Positions 27,381-35,261 of a stretch of 64,000 bases of DNA are shown here, in pieces. The position numbers were made by a program, and so were the translations under genes. The notes under the pieces were generated by a model that saw only the letters and a list, made by a program, of their open reading frames with translations, made no database searches and had not been told where the DNA came from. Location: NCBI RefSeq assembly GCF_000697965.2, contig NZ_CP015882.1, forward strand, positions 1,215,001 through 1,279,000. Reading direction: 5' to 3'. Position 1 is the first letter of the stretch; each line of letters starts with the position of its first letter. The DNA comes from Ensifer adhaerens. GTDB lineage: Bacteria; Pseudomonadota; Alphaproteobacteria; Rhizobiales; Rhizobiaceae.

Positions 27381-27506
27381 ATGGCCAAAGGTCAGGTACG
27401 AAGCAATAAGGAAGCCAGAAAGCCCAAGAAGGACAAGGACAAGGACAAGGCTGCCGCGAAACCCGCTGCGCCGACGTTAGGATCTCAGGTGAAAGGACAC
27501 CAATAA
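27381..27506 (+). CDS. Lys-rich small protein (duplicated, copy 1, altered C-terminus)
   Basis: 41 residues: MAKGQVRSNKEARKPKKDKD, then an Ala/Pro stretch. Preceded by AGGAGACG. Compared with the copy at 28796 it has one extra KD pair and one extra A late in the gene (GTGAAAGG versus GTGAAGG). This replaces the C-terminal KDTNKK by KGHQ. The other copy is likely the ancestral form. Confidence 0.5.
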   Translation: MAKGQVRSNKEARKPKKDKDKDKAAAKPAAPTLGSQVKGHQ

Positions 27507-27894
27507 GAAGTAACGCCGACGGTCGCGCGGGCTGCGTTAATCTGGACATCAATGACGCCGCGATTCCAGGATTCGTGCTCAAATCGGGCCGTAGGCGATG
27601 ATCCAACCTCCTGGCGAACTCGTTGACTTCAGCGGCGCCGAAACCTTGTGTGGCAGGATCACAACCCGTTTTCCAAATGGCCTCCCGGCGAGGACTGGCG
27701 CCGAATGGACCTCTGTTTGTGTCCGGTTGACCTAAAGCAGAGCTTGGAGAAAGCGGGGCTGAGCTACAAGCGAGGCGCCGATCCCATGGAATGGTTCATC
27801 ATTCGGTAAACTGAAGGCCGCTGCGATTTCCCCCGTATCCCGATTTGGCTACCCGCGTCATCCACCTCTCCGGCTGTAGGCAAAGGAATTGGAA

Positions 27895-28083
27895 GTGTTG
27901 GCCTATGTTGATCAGATCATCATGCTTTGCGCCGGCCTCTGGATGACGGCAGCAGGGTTTGGCTACGTTCAGACCAACACTCAGGTACCATGGCTCGCTC
28001 AACTCACGAGGCACTTTCGATGGATGGGGCCGCTGCTGATCGCTATCGCGATTGTTCTCTTGCTTGCCGCCCCTACCACATAA
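27895..28083 (+). CDS. Small membrane protein, two spans
   Basis: 62 residues from GTG 27895, placed six bases after AAAGGAA; TTG at 27889 is an alternative. Two hydrophobic segments (IIMLCAGLWMTAAGFGYV and WMGPLLIAIAIVLLLA). It lies between the two copies of the duplication and is itself single copy. Not recognised. Confidence 0.45.
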   Translation: MLAYVDQIIMLCAGLWMTAAGFGYVQTNTQVPWLAQLTRHFRWMGPLLIAIAIVLLLAAPTT

Positions 28084-28150
28084 ACCGCGGTCCTTGGGTC
28101 GTCGCGCTTGTCTGCCTCCTTATGCCCACATTCGAGGGCTGAACTGGGGC

Positions 28151-28282
28151 ATGGATAAAGCCGGCGTCGCCTTCCTGGTGCTCATCTGCATTCTCGTTGC
28201 CCTGGTATTGAGCATCCTAATGTTCGAACCGGGGGTCGAGACGGCACCACCGGAGCCGCCGGCGATGGTCCCCACCAATTAG
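28151..28282 (+). CDS. Small single-span membrane protein (duplicated, copy 2)
   Basis: 43 residues from ATG 28151 (MDKAGVAFLVLICILVALVL, then a Pro/Glu tail). Same length as the copy at 26854. The reading frame, length and hydrophobic pattern are kept while bases differ, which supports translation of this tiny gene. Confidence 0.5.
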   Translation: MDKAGVAFLVLICILVALVLSILMFEPGVETAPPEPPAMVPTN

Positions 28283-28361
28283 GGACCCCCCGATTGCTCT
28301 GCGACGGAATAATGGGGCGTCCGGGGTGTTGCTGTAGATCGTGACGAACCGGAAGTGCCTC

Positions 28362-28482
28362 ATGAAGATGGTCGTCATCGCAATCGTCGCCTGGATCATG
28401 AGCATACTTTTTTCAAGTATGTCGACGGGACGTTCGGCACTCCGAGGTCGTCGCGACTGCGGAGCAACTAGCTGAAGACTAA
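28362..28482 (+). pseudogene. Frameshifted copy of the 40-residue membrane protein
   Basis: It begins MKMVVIAIVAWIMSIL like 27064-27186. It then loses one base in a T-run (copy 1 CTTGTTTTC, here CTTTTTTC) and another near 28440, and reads out to a TGA at 28473-28475. Confidence 0.6.
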
Positions 28483-28510
28483 CAGGCGCCGCGCCACGTT
28501 GCCCAATCGG

Positions 28511-28726
28511 TTACCAGCGGCGGCCGGATTTCTGAAATATTAGCAGTGATAGACGCAGGCGTGAGGCGGTGAAGTCCTCGCTAAGATCCAGCGAGTGTCC
28601 CTCTGATCGAGCCGCATATGCGTCATCTGCTGTCTTGCCTTTGGCGAGTGCCTGCGCGAACTTCTCGTACCGCGCGCTTTTCAGGACTGGTATTGATCCA
28701 ACCTTGGAGAGTGGGAATGCATTCAA
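28511..28726 (-). pseudogene. Phage terminase small-subunit-like remnant
   Basis: The minus frame encodes KSARYEKFAQALAKGKTADD, the short helix-turn-helix repeat (RHEKFAQALAKG..A..AY) common in small terminase subunits and related phage DNA-packaging proteins. The sequence loses resemblance after about 30 residues. The same motif, further damaged, is on the minus strand of copy 1 near 27199-27300. It suggests that the duplicated segment is phage-derived. Confidence 0.4.
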
Positions 28727-28795
28727 GATGACCGAATTCGGTTGCTATCTCCCGCCGTTAGCGGCTAGCTTTTTTCGTCAACAGGAGACGCGCCA

Positions 28796-28921
28796 ATGGC
28801 CAAGGGTCAAGTACGAAGCAACAAGGAAGCCAGAAAGCCCAAGAAGGACAAGGACAAGGCTGCCGCGAAACCCGCTGCGCCGACGTTCGGATCTCAGGTG
28901 AAGGACACCAATAAGAAGTAA
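28796..28921 (+). CDS. Lys-rich small protein (duplicated, copy 2)
   Basis: 41 residues, MAKGQVRSNKEARKPKKDKD through FGSQVKDTNKK, with CAGGAGACG before the ATG. Very basic N-terminal half. I believe similar short proteins are common in rhizobia, but the function is unknown to me. This copy keeps the probable native C-terminus. Confidence 0.6.
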   Translation: MAKGQVRSNKEARKPKKDKDKAAAKPAAPTFGSQVKDTNKK

Positions 28922-29264
28922 CGCCAACGCCGACATTCGAGCGGGCTGCGTTAGCGGACACTGCGCCTTACGCACTGGTTCGTCGTCAAGGCCAAAAAAG
29001 TAGAACTGACGCGGCGATAAAGACGAGCGACAGTAACGCGAATCCAATTCGGTTTTCGCCGCTAGCCAGCCTCCATCGATTTGTTGCCGGATCCCTCAGC
29101 TGCCACCACCGCGTCGGCCTGTTGGTAGCTCGGTGGTTGATATCTTTCACGTAGAACATTTGCTTGGTTCGGCCACTAATACGCACCAGAACGATCCGGG
29201 AACAACTTATGTGGCAAAGCGGAACAACTAACCCCCACTAGATTATGGGATTTCAGTTTGTCGC

Positions 29265-29290
29265 GGAACATTCCTGCGGCTTCCACGGTT
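29265..29290 (+). promoter_or_regulatory. EcfG/RpoE2-type promoter
   Basis: GGAAC-N17-GGTT ending 30 bases before the start of the DUF3606-like gene. Confidence 0.6.
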
Positions 29291-29319
29291 GTGAACAGTC
29301 ACAACCCGGGAGGAACCCT

Positions 29320-29505
29320 ATGGCAGACGACAAGAAGAACGTTGGTCGCGATCGCGGACGAGTTGCCGCCGGACAGGCTTACGAACTCAATTACTTCAAG
29401 CGGAAGCACGGCCTCACCGATGACCGGGCCCGCAAGATCATCAAAGAAGCAGGAAACTCGCGAGAGAAGGCGAACGCATTAGCCGAGAAACGAAAGAAGG
29501 GCTAA
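29320..29505 (+). CDS. DUF3606-like small protein
   Basis: 61 residues from ATG 29320 after GGGAGG. MADDKKNVGRDRGRVAAGQA, then YELNYFKRKHGLTDDRARKI, is the DUF3606 pattern (short basic start, Tyr-Glu-Leu, helix-turn-helix-like core). Function unknown. A stress-type promoter lies 30 bases upstream, consistent with a small general-stress protein. Confidence 0.7.
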   Translation: MADDKKNVGRDRGRVAAGQAYELNYFKRKHGLTDDRARKIIKEAGNSREKANALAEKRKKG

Positions 29506-29540
29506 ACTCGGCGTCGGGAACACAAAAACGGGAGCGACGT

Positions 29541-29801
29541 ATGGCTACCACACGAGCCGGTATCTCCGCCCGCGTCAAGATGATTTTCATCGAAATACTC
29601 GGCGTCAAAGCCGCGGACCTTGCCGACTCCGCTGCAATCGTGGACGATCTTGGAACTGACCCGCTGAAAATATCCCAGTTATCGATGTTGATCGAAGAGG
29701 AGTTTGGGATATTCATCGCCGAGGAGTCAATGGAGCAACTCGTGACAGTTGGGGATGTTATCGATTTCGTTTGGGGATCCAAACGCTTGTATGGCCAATA
29801 A
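29541..29801 (+). CDS. Acyl-carrier-protein-like, phosphopantetheine serine replaced
   Basis: 86 residues with the four-helix ACP pattern: LGVKAADL, then DDLGTDPLKISQLSMLIEEE, then VTVGDVIDFV. The conserved DSL that carries 4'-phosphopantetheine is DPL here; Pro41 takes the place of the serine. It therefore cannot carry an acyl group in the normal way. The rest of the fold, including the acidic helix II, is intact. Either a decoy or regulatory ACP or an early pseudogene. GGGAGCG precedes the ATG. Confidence 0.7.
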   Translation: MATTRAGISARVKMIFIEILGVKAADLADSAAIVDDLGTDPLKISQLSMLIEEEFGIFIAEESMEQLVTVGDVIDFVWGSKRLYGQ

Positions 29802-29934
29802 GAAAGCCGAGTAAAACGCGACATTATACATTCGCCTCGACGGCCACTGCCAAACTGTAAATTAACTTGTAGTTGGCACTTCCACCTGACATTGGGGCGG
29901 TAGGGACGAAACACAGTCCGCGTTCTTGGGTGAC

Positions 29935-30195
29935 CTACGAGGCGAATTCGAGAGCCGCGAGAACGTCTTCGAACTGTCGCAATGTCCTCCTCTCGCCGGG
30001 GGGTCCGTTAAGAGATAGAGGACAGCCTTCGCGAGCAATATGAAGTGCGACGGGCCGAGCATGACCTTTGACAGAATCCGCAGTTCGAGGCTCCGAAGCC
30101 GGACATAGTCGGTGGGCGTCAGGTAGGCGAGCGTGCGCAGCTGGTGGACGCGGACGGCGATGACGTGATTGGTTGGTGTCTGGGCGGGGGGATGC
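29935..30195 (-). pseudogene. Hypothetical protein remnant, frameshifted
   Basis: The minus frame reads VHQLRTLAYLTPTDYVRLRS, then LELRILSKVMLGPSHFILLA, and is convincingly coding. At a run of six C near 29995-30003 it shifts; the next frame gives RTLRQFEDVLAALEFAS and a stop at 29935. No start codon is visible upstream. It follows the remnant at 30204 in the same direction. Family not recognised. Confidence 0.45.
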
Positions 30196-30203
30196 TTATG
30201 CAG

Positions 30204-30767
30204 CAGAGGCTTGCGCCTCCGGTAGGACCTGCTTCGCCTTGCAGCCGTTGGCGAACTCGTCGTGCGATTGGCATTCGGCGACGACGACGAAGCCCTGGGC
30301 GGCGAACTCGCCTCTTCTCCTGCGTGATGCGCACGTCCTTAAGCCCGTAGCGGGACCTGCACGGGCCACCGAGCGCAGCGTTTTCGCGGCCAGCCTTGAT
30401 TCCTAGGCGCATCCGCTCTTCGCGGAGGCTTCGGCATTCGAGGTTGGCCATAGCCGGCATTTCTGATGAGATCGGCAGGACGGAACTGTTCTGCAGTTTG
30501 TATTCGCCACGCTTCAGGCCGACGAACACGGTGCGCAGACCGTGGATCAGCATGCCCGTGAGAGCGATCCGATATTCCTCGGTCGGATCTTCGGACTGGA
30601 TCGATGCGGGGTCATCATGCCGGCCTCCATCAGTTGGGCGATGCATTTGCCGGCCTCGTCGACGCCGGATGTCGTCGAGAGGCGGTGCGCTGCGCCTGGT
30701 ACTTGTTCCCACGCTTCGGCATCGCGATGGCGGCCTGGTACTGTTTCGCGGACAGGTGCTCGGTCAC
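30204..30767 (-). pseudogene. Phage-type gene remnant (N-terminus DUF1064-like)
   Basis: It starts at GTG 30767 with VTEHLSAKQYQAAIAMPKRG and NKYQAQRT, which resembles the opening of phage DUF1064 proteins (NKYxAxRT, then a folded core). The reading frame changes at least twice: a VDEAGKCIAQLMEAG segment lies in a second frame, and a clear C-terminus (EFAAQGFVVVAECQSHDEFA) ends at 30204 in a third. It may join more than one original gene. The family call is tentative. Confidence 0.35.
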
Positions 30768-30804
30768 GCCGCCACCTCGCCGGGGCGCCCCGGCCCGAGC
30801 TCTT

Positions 30805-30830
30805 GGAACAAACACCGCTCGGTCGCGGTT
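30805..30830 (+). promoter_or_regulatory. EcfG/RpoE2-type promoter
   Basis: GGAAC-N17-GGTT ending 24 bases before the first proline-rich gene. Confidence 0.6.
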
Positions 30831-30853
30831 GCACCACCAAAGAGGAGGCCTCC

Positions 30854-31027
30854 ATGCCCAAGTCCCCAATCCCGACCGTTCCAGATCCCGAATTCCCGCC
30901 GGACCTGCCGCCGGATGCTCCACCAGATCTGCCGGAGCCCCCGATCCAGGAGCCGGAGCCCGACGTCGGTCCCGACGTACCTCCTATTAGCCCTGTGCCC
31001 GGCGCAATTATTCCGCCGAAAATGTAG
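30854..31027 (+). CDS. Proline-rich small protein (pair 1)
   Basis: 57 residues, over a third proline, with an excellent GAGGAGG ribosome-binding site. It ends SPVPGAIIPPKM, shared in form with the second copy at 31390 (TPVPGEEIPAKM). No signal peptide. Probably disordered and perhaps stress-protective; function unknown. It is followed 28 bases later by a DUF982 gene and preceded by a stress-type promoter. Confidence 0.65.
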   Translation: MPKSPIPTVPDPEFPPDLPPDAPPDLPEPPIQEPEPDVGPDVPPISPVPGAIIPPKM

Positions 31028-31054
31028 GCGCGACCGCAAGATAAGGAGAGGCCG

Positions 31055-31303
31055 GTGGAAATCCAGAGTTGGAGCAAATGCGTGATCATCCAGCTTCCGG
31101 AGCTCGACGGGGTGCAAATCGTATGGACCCCGGGTCGAGCGGCTAAGCTCCTGAGCGAGAACTGGCCCATAGACTTTGGCGTCGCGTACTCGGACGCGCT
31201 TTACAAATGCACCGACGCGGCGATGGGCACGTATCCGTGGGAGCAAGCTCGCGCCGCGTTCATTGAAGCGATCGCCGAGGCAAAGGTCACAAGGCTGCGC
31301 TGA
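31055..31303 (+). CDS. DUF982 protein (pair 1)
   Basis: 82 residues from GTG 31055 (ATAAGGAGAG ribosome-binding site). DUF982 pattern: beta strands around WSKCVIIQLP, then AAKLLSENWPIDFG and a C-terminal helix ARAAFIEAIAEAKV. DUF982 proteins are a small expanded family in Rhizobiales with no known function. Co-transcribed with the proline-rich gene. Confidence 0.8.
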   Translation: MEIQSWSKCVIIQLPELDGVQIVWTPGRAAKLLSENWPIDFGVAYSDALYKCTDAAMGTYPWEQARAAFIEAIAEAKVTRLR

Positions 31304-31389
31304 ATCCATTCGTCTTATGCTGCCGCACCTCCCGGTTCGCGGAACAAAACTTATGCGGCTCCATTAGGCCTGCAAGAAGGGAGACCGAT

Positions 31390-31581
31390 ATGACCGACGA
31401 CCCCAAAGAGCCGAGAAAGCCCGTGGAGGTCCCGCCCGGCGAGACACCCGATCCCATGCCAGACAATCCGGATCGCCCCATTGAGGAGCCCGGACCGGAC
31501 GACGTCCCGGAAGAGGCGCCAGACGTCACCCCTGTGCCAGGTGAGGAAATACCGGCGAAGATGAGCGGTTATGCTTGCTAA
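31390..31581 (+). CDS. Proline-rich small protein (pair 2)
   Basis: 63 residues, acidic and Pro-rich (VEVPPGETPDPMPD), with the shared end PVPGEEIPAKM plus a seven-residue extension. AAGGGAG precedes ATG 31390. It is a diverged duplicate of 30854-31027 and again is followed by a DUF982 gene. GGAAC at 31336-31340 lacks a matching GTT, so its promoter is uncertain. Confidence 0.62.
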   Translation: MTDDPKEPRKPVEVPPGETPDPMPDNPDRPIEEPGPDDVPEEAPDVTPVPGEEIPAKMSGYAC

Positions 31582-31605
31582 GCTTCCCGGTCGGATCTCT
31601 CCGTT

Positions 31606-31630
31606 GGAACAGAATTCCCTAATATACGTT
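31606..31630 (+). promoter_or_regulatory. EcfG/RpoE2-type promoter
   Basis: GGAAC-N16-CGTT, a full match to the consensus, ending 29 bases before the second DUF982 gene. Confidence 0.68.
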
Positions 31631-31659
31631 TCGGAAAGGCCAACCCTACGGAGGCCGCG

Positions 31660-31893
31660 ATGATAAACATCTGGGACGCGAACGTTGAAGTAACGTTTGA
31701 TAATCATTTTCACGTCATCAGGAATGCCCGAGAGGCGGTCGCATTCCTTATGAAGTCCTGGCCAGAGACGAAGAGCGCGAGTTACGCAGCGGCCCGGAAA
31801 GCTTGCCTGGATGCTGCCGAGGGAACGATTCCTGGCGCGGAAGCCAGGGCCGCCTTTGAAGCTGCTGCGAAAGAAGCCGGCATTCTCCGATAA
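31660..31893 (+). CDS. DUF982 protein (pair 2)
   Basis: 77 residues: ANVEVTFDNHFHVIRNAREA, LMKSWPE, and the helix EARAAFEAAAKEAGI. Clear DUF982 member, diverged from the first copy. It has its own consensus stress promoter within the gap after the proline-rich gene, so the second pair can be expressed separately. Confidence 0.8.
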   Translation: MINIWDANVEVTFDNHFHVIRNAREAVAFLMKSWPETKSASYAAARKACLDAAEGTIPGAEARAAFEAAAKEAGILR

Positions 31894-32007
31894 CGTTGGT
31901 GTCGCCCAGCCTGAGGTGAGAAATTAACTCATGCTGCCGCCGCGGGCTCTTCAAGGGCAGCGAGTGACCGATGGCACCCATCACGAAGACGGGTGATCAC
32001 TGCGAGT

Positions 32008-32370
32008 TTATAGTCTGCACGTCGTTGTGGCCCTGTTCATGGATTTTTGATGCGGAAGATCTGGGCTTCGAGATCTCTTCGCGGAGGTCGCGGCTTTCTC
32101 AGCCGCGTTGGCTTCCTTCATCTCCGAGTAGCGAACGACGTCGGTTTCGTTGTTCCACCAAGCTTTGAGACGGCATTCCGTCCATTGCTTCTGGGTCCGC
32201 CCTTGGCGGCGTGCATCCGGCCGATCGACGGCTTTTCCATCGGCGATTTCAAAGAGGTGTCAAGCGAACTGAGGAATTGCAGCATAAGCAGTCCAAGAAT
32301 TCGTCCGCACCTCCAGGGGATGCTCGACTTCTTCGACGACCTGATCGGGGTTGAGCGCGGCAACGCGCAC
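32008..32370 (-). pseudogene. Hypothetical gene with in-frame stop
   Basis: From GTG 32370 the frame runs ALNPDQVVEEVEHPLEVRTN to WTAYAAIPQFA. It meets a TGA at 32260-32262 and continues in the same frame with FEIADGKAVDRPDARRQ and WTECRLKAWWNNETDVVRYS to a stop at 32008. Both halves look coding, so a single nonsense change is likely. Family not recognised; the context is phage-like remnants. Confidence 0.45.
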
Positions 32371-32393
32371 CGAAACGCAGGTAGCGCCGAATG

Positions 32394-32680
32394 ATGGCCG
32401 AGAATTCCGCGATCTCCCGTATTACCCACACTTCGAAACCATGGATGAGCTGCACCAAGGTCAGTCCGGCATGCCACGGCTGCTACGCCGAAGCGCTGAT
32501 GGACAAGGGTTACATAAGGTACAATGGGGCAACCGCGCGCGTCAGCGCACCGGCGCCCATACTTGGAATGACCCGCTGCGCACGAAAACCGCAACACCCC
32601 GACGAGCAGGAAAGCGGGGCCCAAATCAGCGGAACTCCGGCATTGGAGCCGATGCACCACGATCAGCATAGCCTTACGTC
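32394..32680 (+). pseudogene. DUF5131 (phage Gp37/Gp68-like) remnant
   Basis: The plus frame begins MAENSAISRITHTSKPWMSC and CTKVSPACHGCYAEALM, the cysteine-rich start of DUF5131 proteins found in phages and plasmids (radical-SAM-like Cys pattern). After about 45 residues another frame takes over (VQWGNRARQRTGAHTWNDPL, the expected continuation), followed by loss of similarity. It is frameshifted and truncated. Confidence 0.6.
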
Positions 32681-33564
32681 GCGCGAACTTTTCCAACTTC
32701 GTTTACGTGTCCCTGCTCTTCGCGGTAGGCTTGTTCCAGGCGGTCAATCTTCGTTGATCGCAGGCGGCCGCTGGAACGGAGGAAGGCCAGCATCGCCTCC
32801 ATGTCATCGCTGCCACCGGGACGCTCGCCGTAGGGCACAGGGCGTCGAGACAGCTTCTGCGCCCAGTAACGGATCTCGCGCTCGGCCGGCGGGTAACACA
32901 TGCCGAGGCGGTAAAGCCGAGTGTCTGTTCGAACCCATCGTGGGGGCACCATATCGTCCATTTGGACGATGGGAGACGTGTGCCCATGCTCCCCGTCGCG
33001 GGTCACAGGCTCGCTGAAGAACCAGCCGTATAGCCACGGGCGCCGGCCGCCTTCGCTGTCCTCCTCGATAAGCCACCCTTCAATGATCGGAGCAGCATCG
33101 AACTCCGTAACGGTCGGCCGAGCTGCTATGAACGGATCCACGTCAGGGAAATAGGGATCGAGAGCATTGAGAGGGTCTTCGAATGGTACGCCCTTGCCGA
33201 GTTCGCCGTCAGCGTGCTCGCTGCAGACGACCTTACGGAGGTCGCCGAAGGTGTGCAGACGCCCACGGCGTCCGCAGACCTCGCAGATGTGAAAGGATCG
33301 CGCGGCGGCTAGGCGGCAGGCATCGTCGATCGCGCGGCGAGCATCAGGTGCGATCTGTGCGATGGCATAATGCATGTGCAGAACGCCCTTCTCCTCCATC
33401 ACCTCGAGCACCGTGAACGAGCCTCCTACAGCCATCACTTTGTCGGCCTCGGTGAAGAATGCGTGCAGGATGCCCAGCCAACCTTCGCCGCAGGCAATCG
33501 CCAAAGGACGACGGTCCAATCCGAGATGCGGATACCGGTCGTTCGGGCGGATGATCAGTCTCAC
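32674..33564 (-). CDS. Hypothetical protein with Cys4-like knuckle
   Basis: 296 residues from GTG 33564, placed at the start of conserved-looking sequence (VRLIIRPNDRYPHLGLDRRP). A knuckle FHICEVCGRRGRLHTFGDLR and CSEHA (about 130-158) resembles zinc-binding modules in rhizobial hypothetical proteins. The C-terminal third (MVPPRWVRTDTRLYRLG and later) is helical. Cytoplasmic. No function assigned. Confidence 0.6.
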   Translation of the reverse strand: MRLIIRPNDRYPHLGLDRRPLAIACGEGWLGILHAFFTEADKVMAVGGSFTVLEVMEEKGVLHMHYAIAQIAPDARRAIDDACRLAAARSFHICEVCGRRGRLHTFGDLRKVVCSEHADGELGKGVPFEDPLNALDPYFPDVDPFIAARPTVTEFDAAPIIEGWLIEEDSEGGRRPWLYGWFFSEPVTRDGEHGHTSPIVQMDDMVPPRWVRTDTRLYRLGMCYPPAEREIRYWAQKLSRRPVPYGERPGGSDDMEAMLAFLRSSGRLRSTKIDRLEQAYREEQGHVNEVGKVRAT

Positions 33565-33742
33565 TGTTTGGCTCTCTCGTTTCTTCCGCTTAGAGCAGGA
33601 ATTCCGCAGACCAGTTGTTGCGCCAGGTTGTACAGCGTCAGGAGCCTTAGATCGGAGCTCGAGGTCCACCGGTCAACCGGCAACGATCCGGCGAAGGTCC
33701 GGCCAGGCCCACCAACATCGCCGGGAAAATCCTGCTCCGGCG

Positions 33743-34129
33743 CTAATGCCGCCGGTTGTCGTTGGTCGATGTTGCGCTTTCCAGGACAACGATGCCGGAA
33801 TAGAGGACCGGTGTTCCATCGCGATCCTGGAAACACCGACCAAAAGCAACGACCGAGACATACCAGCCAGCCCGCGTCCTGACGCGGTAGAACGACTGCT
33901 GGGCTCGTCCGCTCACGATCTTTTCCGTAATTGTCTTTGCCAACCCTGGTCGATCCTCCGGATGGACCCGGTCGAGATAAAGTCTCAGCGGCAGTCCCTG
34001 GCTCGTCTCGCTCGCGGCGAGACCGAAGAGCGCAGCCAGGGCCGAATCTCCATAGACAAGGTCGCGAACGATATCCCAGGTGAAGATACCGGAGTCCGTC
34101 GCATCCGCATCTGTGAGTTCGACAATAAT
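33743..34129 (-). CDS. Single PAS-domain protein, start unresolved
   Basis: About 128 residues of one PAS fold: GIFTWDIVRDLVYGDSALAA, RVHPEDRP and a C-terminal SFYRVRTRAGWYVSVVAFGR. It resembles the short PAS-only proteins of rhizobia. The open frame has no ATG, GTG or TTG before the domain; ATT at 34127-34129, 14 bases after AAAGGAGG, is the best candidate. Otherwise the 5' end is damaged. The stop is at 33743. Confidence 0.5.
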   Translation of the reverse strand: MIVELTDADATDSGIFTWDIVRDLVYGDSALAALFGLAASETSQGLPLRLYLDRVHPEDRPGLAKTITEKIVSGRAQQSFYRVRTRAGWYVSVVAFGRCFQDRDGTPVLYSGIVVLESATSTNDNRRH

Positions 34130-34161
34130 CGTGCGCTCTCCGCCCTCCTTTATTGCTCCGC

Positions 34162-34380
34162 CTAACCCCCTGCCATCAATTGCCGTTGGCCACTCGTCGC
34201 AAACCCAATTCCCTTCGGGCGCCCACGCGGGGTGTGCCGATCGAACAGCTGGCGCAAGCCATCATGAAGCCGTTTGTTGAAGCCGCCATCACAGTCCTCG
34301 AGCAGATCGAGATAGAATGTCGCGATCGTCCCGAATTCGGCTGCGTCGCGCGGCACTCGTCGTTCGATCGATTGAAACAA
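34162..34380 (-). CDS. Hypothetical protein
   Basis: 72 residues from TTG 34380; the frame is open slightly further upstream without an ATG. FGTIATFYLDLLEDCDGGFN, then RLHDGLRQLF, is typical amphipathic helical coding. It ends just before the PAS gene on the same strand and may be co-transcribed with it. The opposite strand has a weaker open frame. Confidence 0.35.
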   Translation of the reverse strand: MFQSIERRVPRDAAEFGTIATFYLDLLEDCDGGFNKRLHDGLRQLFDRHTPRGRPKGIGFATSGQRQLMAGG

Positions 34381-34404
34381 CTGCTTAATCGTCTCTTCGA
34401 GTGA

Positions 34405-34799
34405 GCGGAAGCGCTCATGTCATACCCGTAAACCGTCTCATCCAGTTGGCACTGGGCCGTTTTAAATTGGATCACGAGGTCTGCGACGCTCGTAGCGGTG
34501 TTCGTGTCAGATCGTTGAATTCTCATTAGCACGCACTAACAGACACGACTACCCGCACCGCTACCCGCCACGTCAGATTCTTTCGCGCGCGCAGCATTTT
34601 TTGTAACGAACGGCGCGCGAGTGTAGCCGATAAGCAGCATTGTTTCGCAATCCAACTGCAGGTGAGGCCCAGCTTGGACCGGCACTCAGATCCAAATGGC
34701 CGGTTGTGCGCCAAGGTAAGAGCGCGCGGAACTTGGTGGCCTTATATTCAATCTTGAAAATATACTGGACACCCAAGTTCAATCGCGAGGGACGAGAAC
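34405..34799. other. Intergenic, no gene supported
   Basis: Short frames only; no RNA gene, terminator or promoter consensus recognised. Confidence 0.4.
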
Positions 34800-34982
34800 G
34801 TGGACAAACGTGGCGTAAACGGCATCCGCCCGGGCTCAAACTCAGCGTCGGAGCTGCAGGATATAGCGAGCAAGCTTTCGGCTCTCGCGCAACAAATCAA
34901 ATCAATCGCGGCTACCCCGCTCGGCGACGCTATCGATCTCGACGAAAGCAGCGAGCGGTCGCGGAAAGCGGCAATAGAATAA
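34800..34982 (+). CDS. Small helical hypothetical protein
   Basis: 60 residues from GTG 34800. ELQDIASKLSALAQQIKSIA is an amphipathic helix suited to coiled-coil pairing, followed by an acidic, Ser-rich end. GAGGGACGAGAAC precedes the start. Not recognised. Confidence 0.45.
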   Translation: MDKRGVNGIRPGSNSASELQDIASKLSALAQQIKSIAATPLGDAIDLDESSERSRKAAIE

Positions 34983-35261
34983 CTTGGAAACATTGCTGCT
35001 ATTGCGGATTGACCGGACGCTGTCCCCGCAAACTCTCTACGCTAAACCGCCCAATTCCCCAAGTCCGAAGGCAAGCGGCGCGGCGTGTCTGCGACCGCGC
35101 CGTTAAATTTGGCGAACAGAGCCTGGCGGCAAAGATAGAGCGCCTTTTGTTTGCCTCCGAGCCGTTGAGCCACGACGAAGTTCATTTACGATGCAAGGTT
35201 CTTCGGCCGGGCATATCGAAGGTGATGGCCGGATAACACCAACGACGGATCATGCCGTAAA

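Larger units (their letters stand above)
26820..27540. repeat. Direct segmental duplication, copy 1
   Basis: About 720 bases that recur in the same orientation at 28117-28970. Both copies carry the same order: a 43-residue membrane protein, a 40-residue membrane protein, a remnant with minus-strand coding character, and a Lys-rich small protein. Identity by eye is high over long runs, with scattered substitutions and indels. Confidence 0.85.
28117..28970. repeat. Direct segmental duplication, copy 2
   Basis: Second copy of the segment at 26820-27540, about 1.3 kb downstream. It is longer by some 130 bases because of a stretch around 28490-28610 not found in copy 1. Reading-frame damage is distributed between the copies: the 40-residue gene is broken here, the Lys-rich gene in copy 1. 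Confidence 0.85.

Noticed and set aside
26820..28970. The 0.75-kb duplication as a pair of insertion sequences
   Set aside because: No transposase, no terminal inverted repeats and no target duplication at the edges.
30119..30712. 197-codon minus-strand open frame taken as one protein
   Set aside because: Recognisable C-terminal and N-terminal pieces lie in other frames, so the long frame is a patchwork across frameshifts.
31336..31362. GGAAC before the second proline-rich gene as another EcfG promoter
   Set aside because: The downstream element reads CATT at N16 instead of NGTT.
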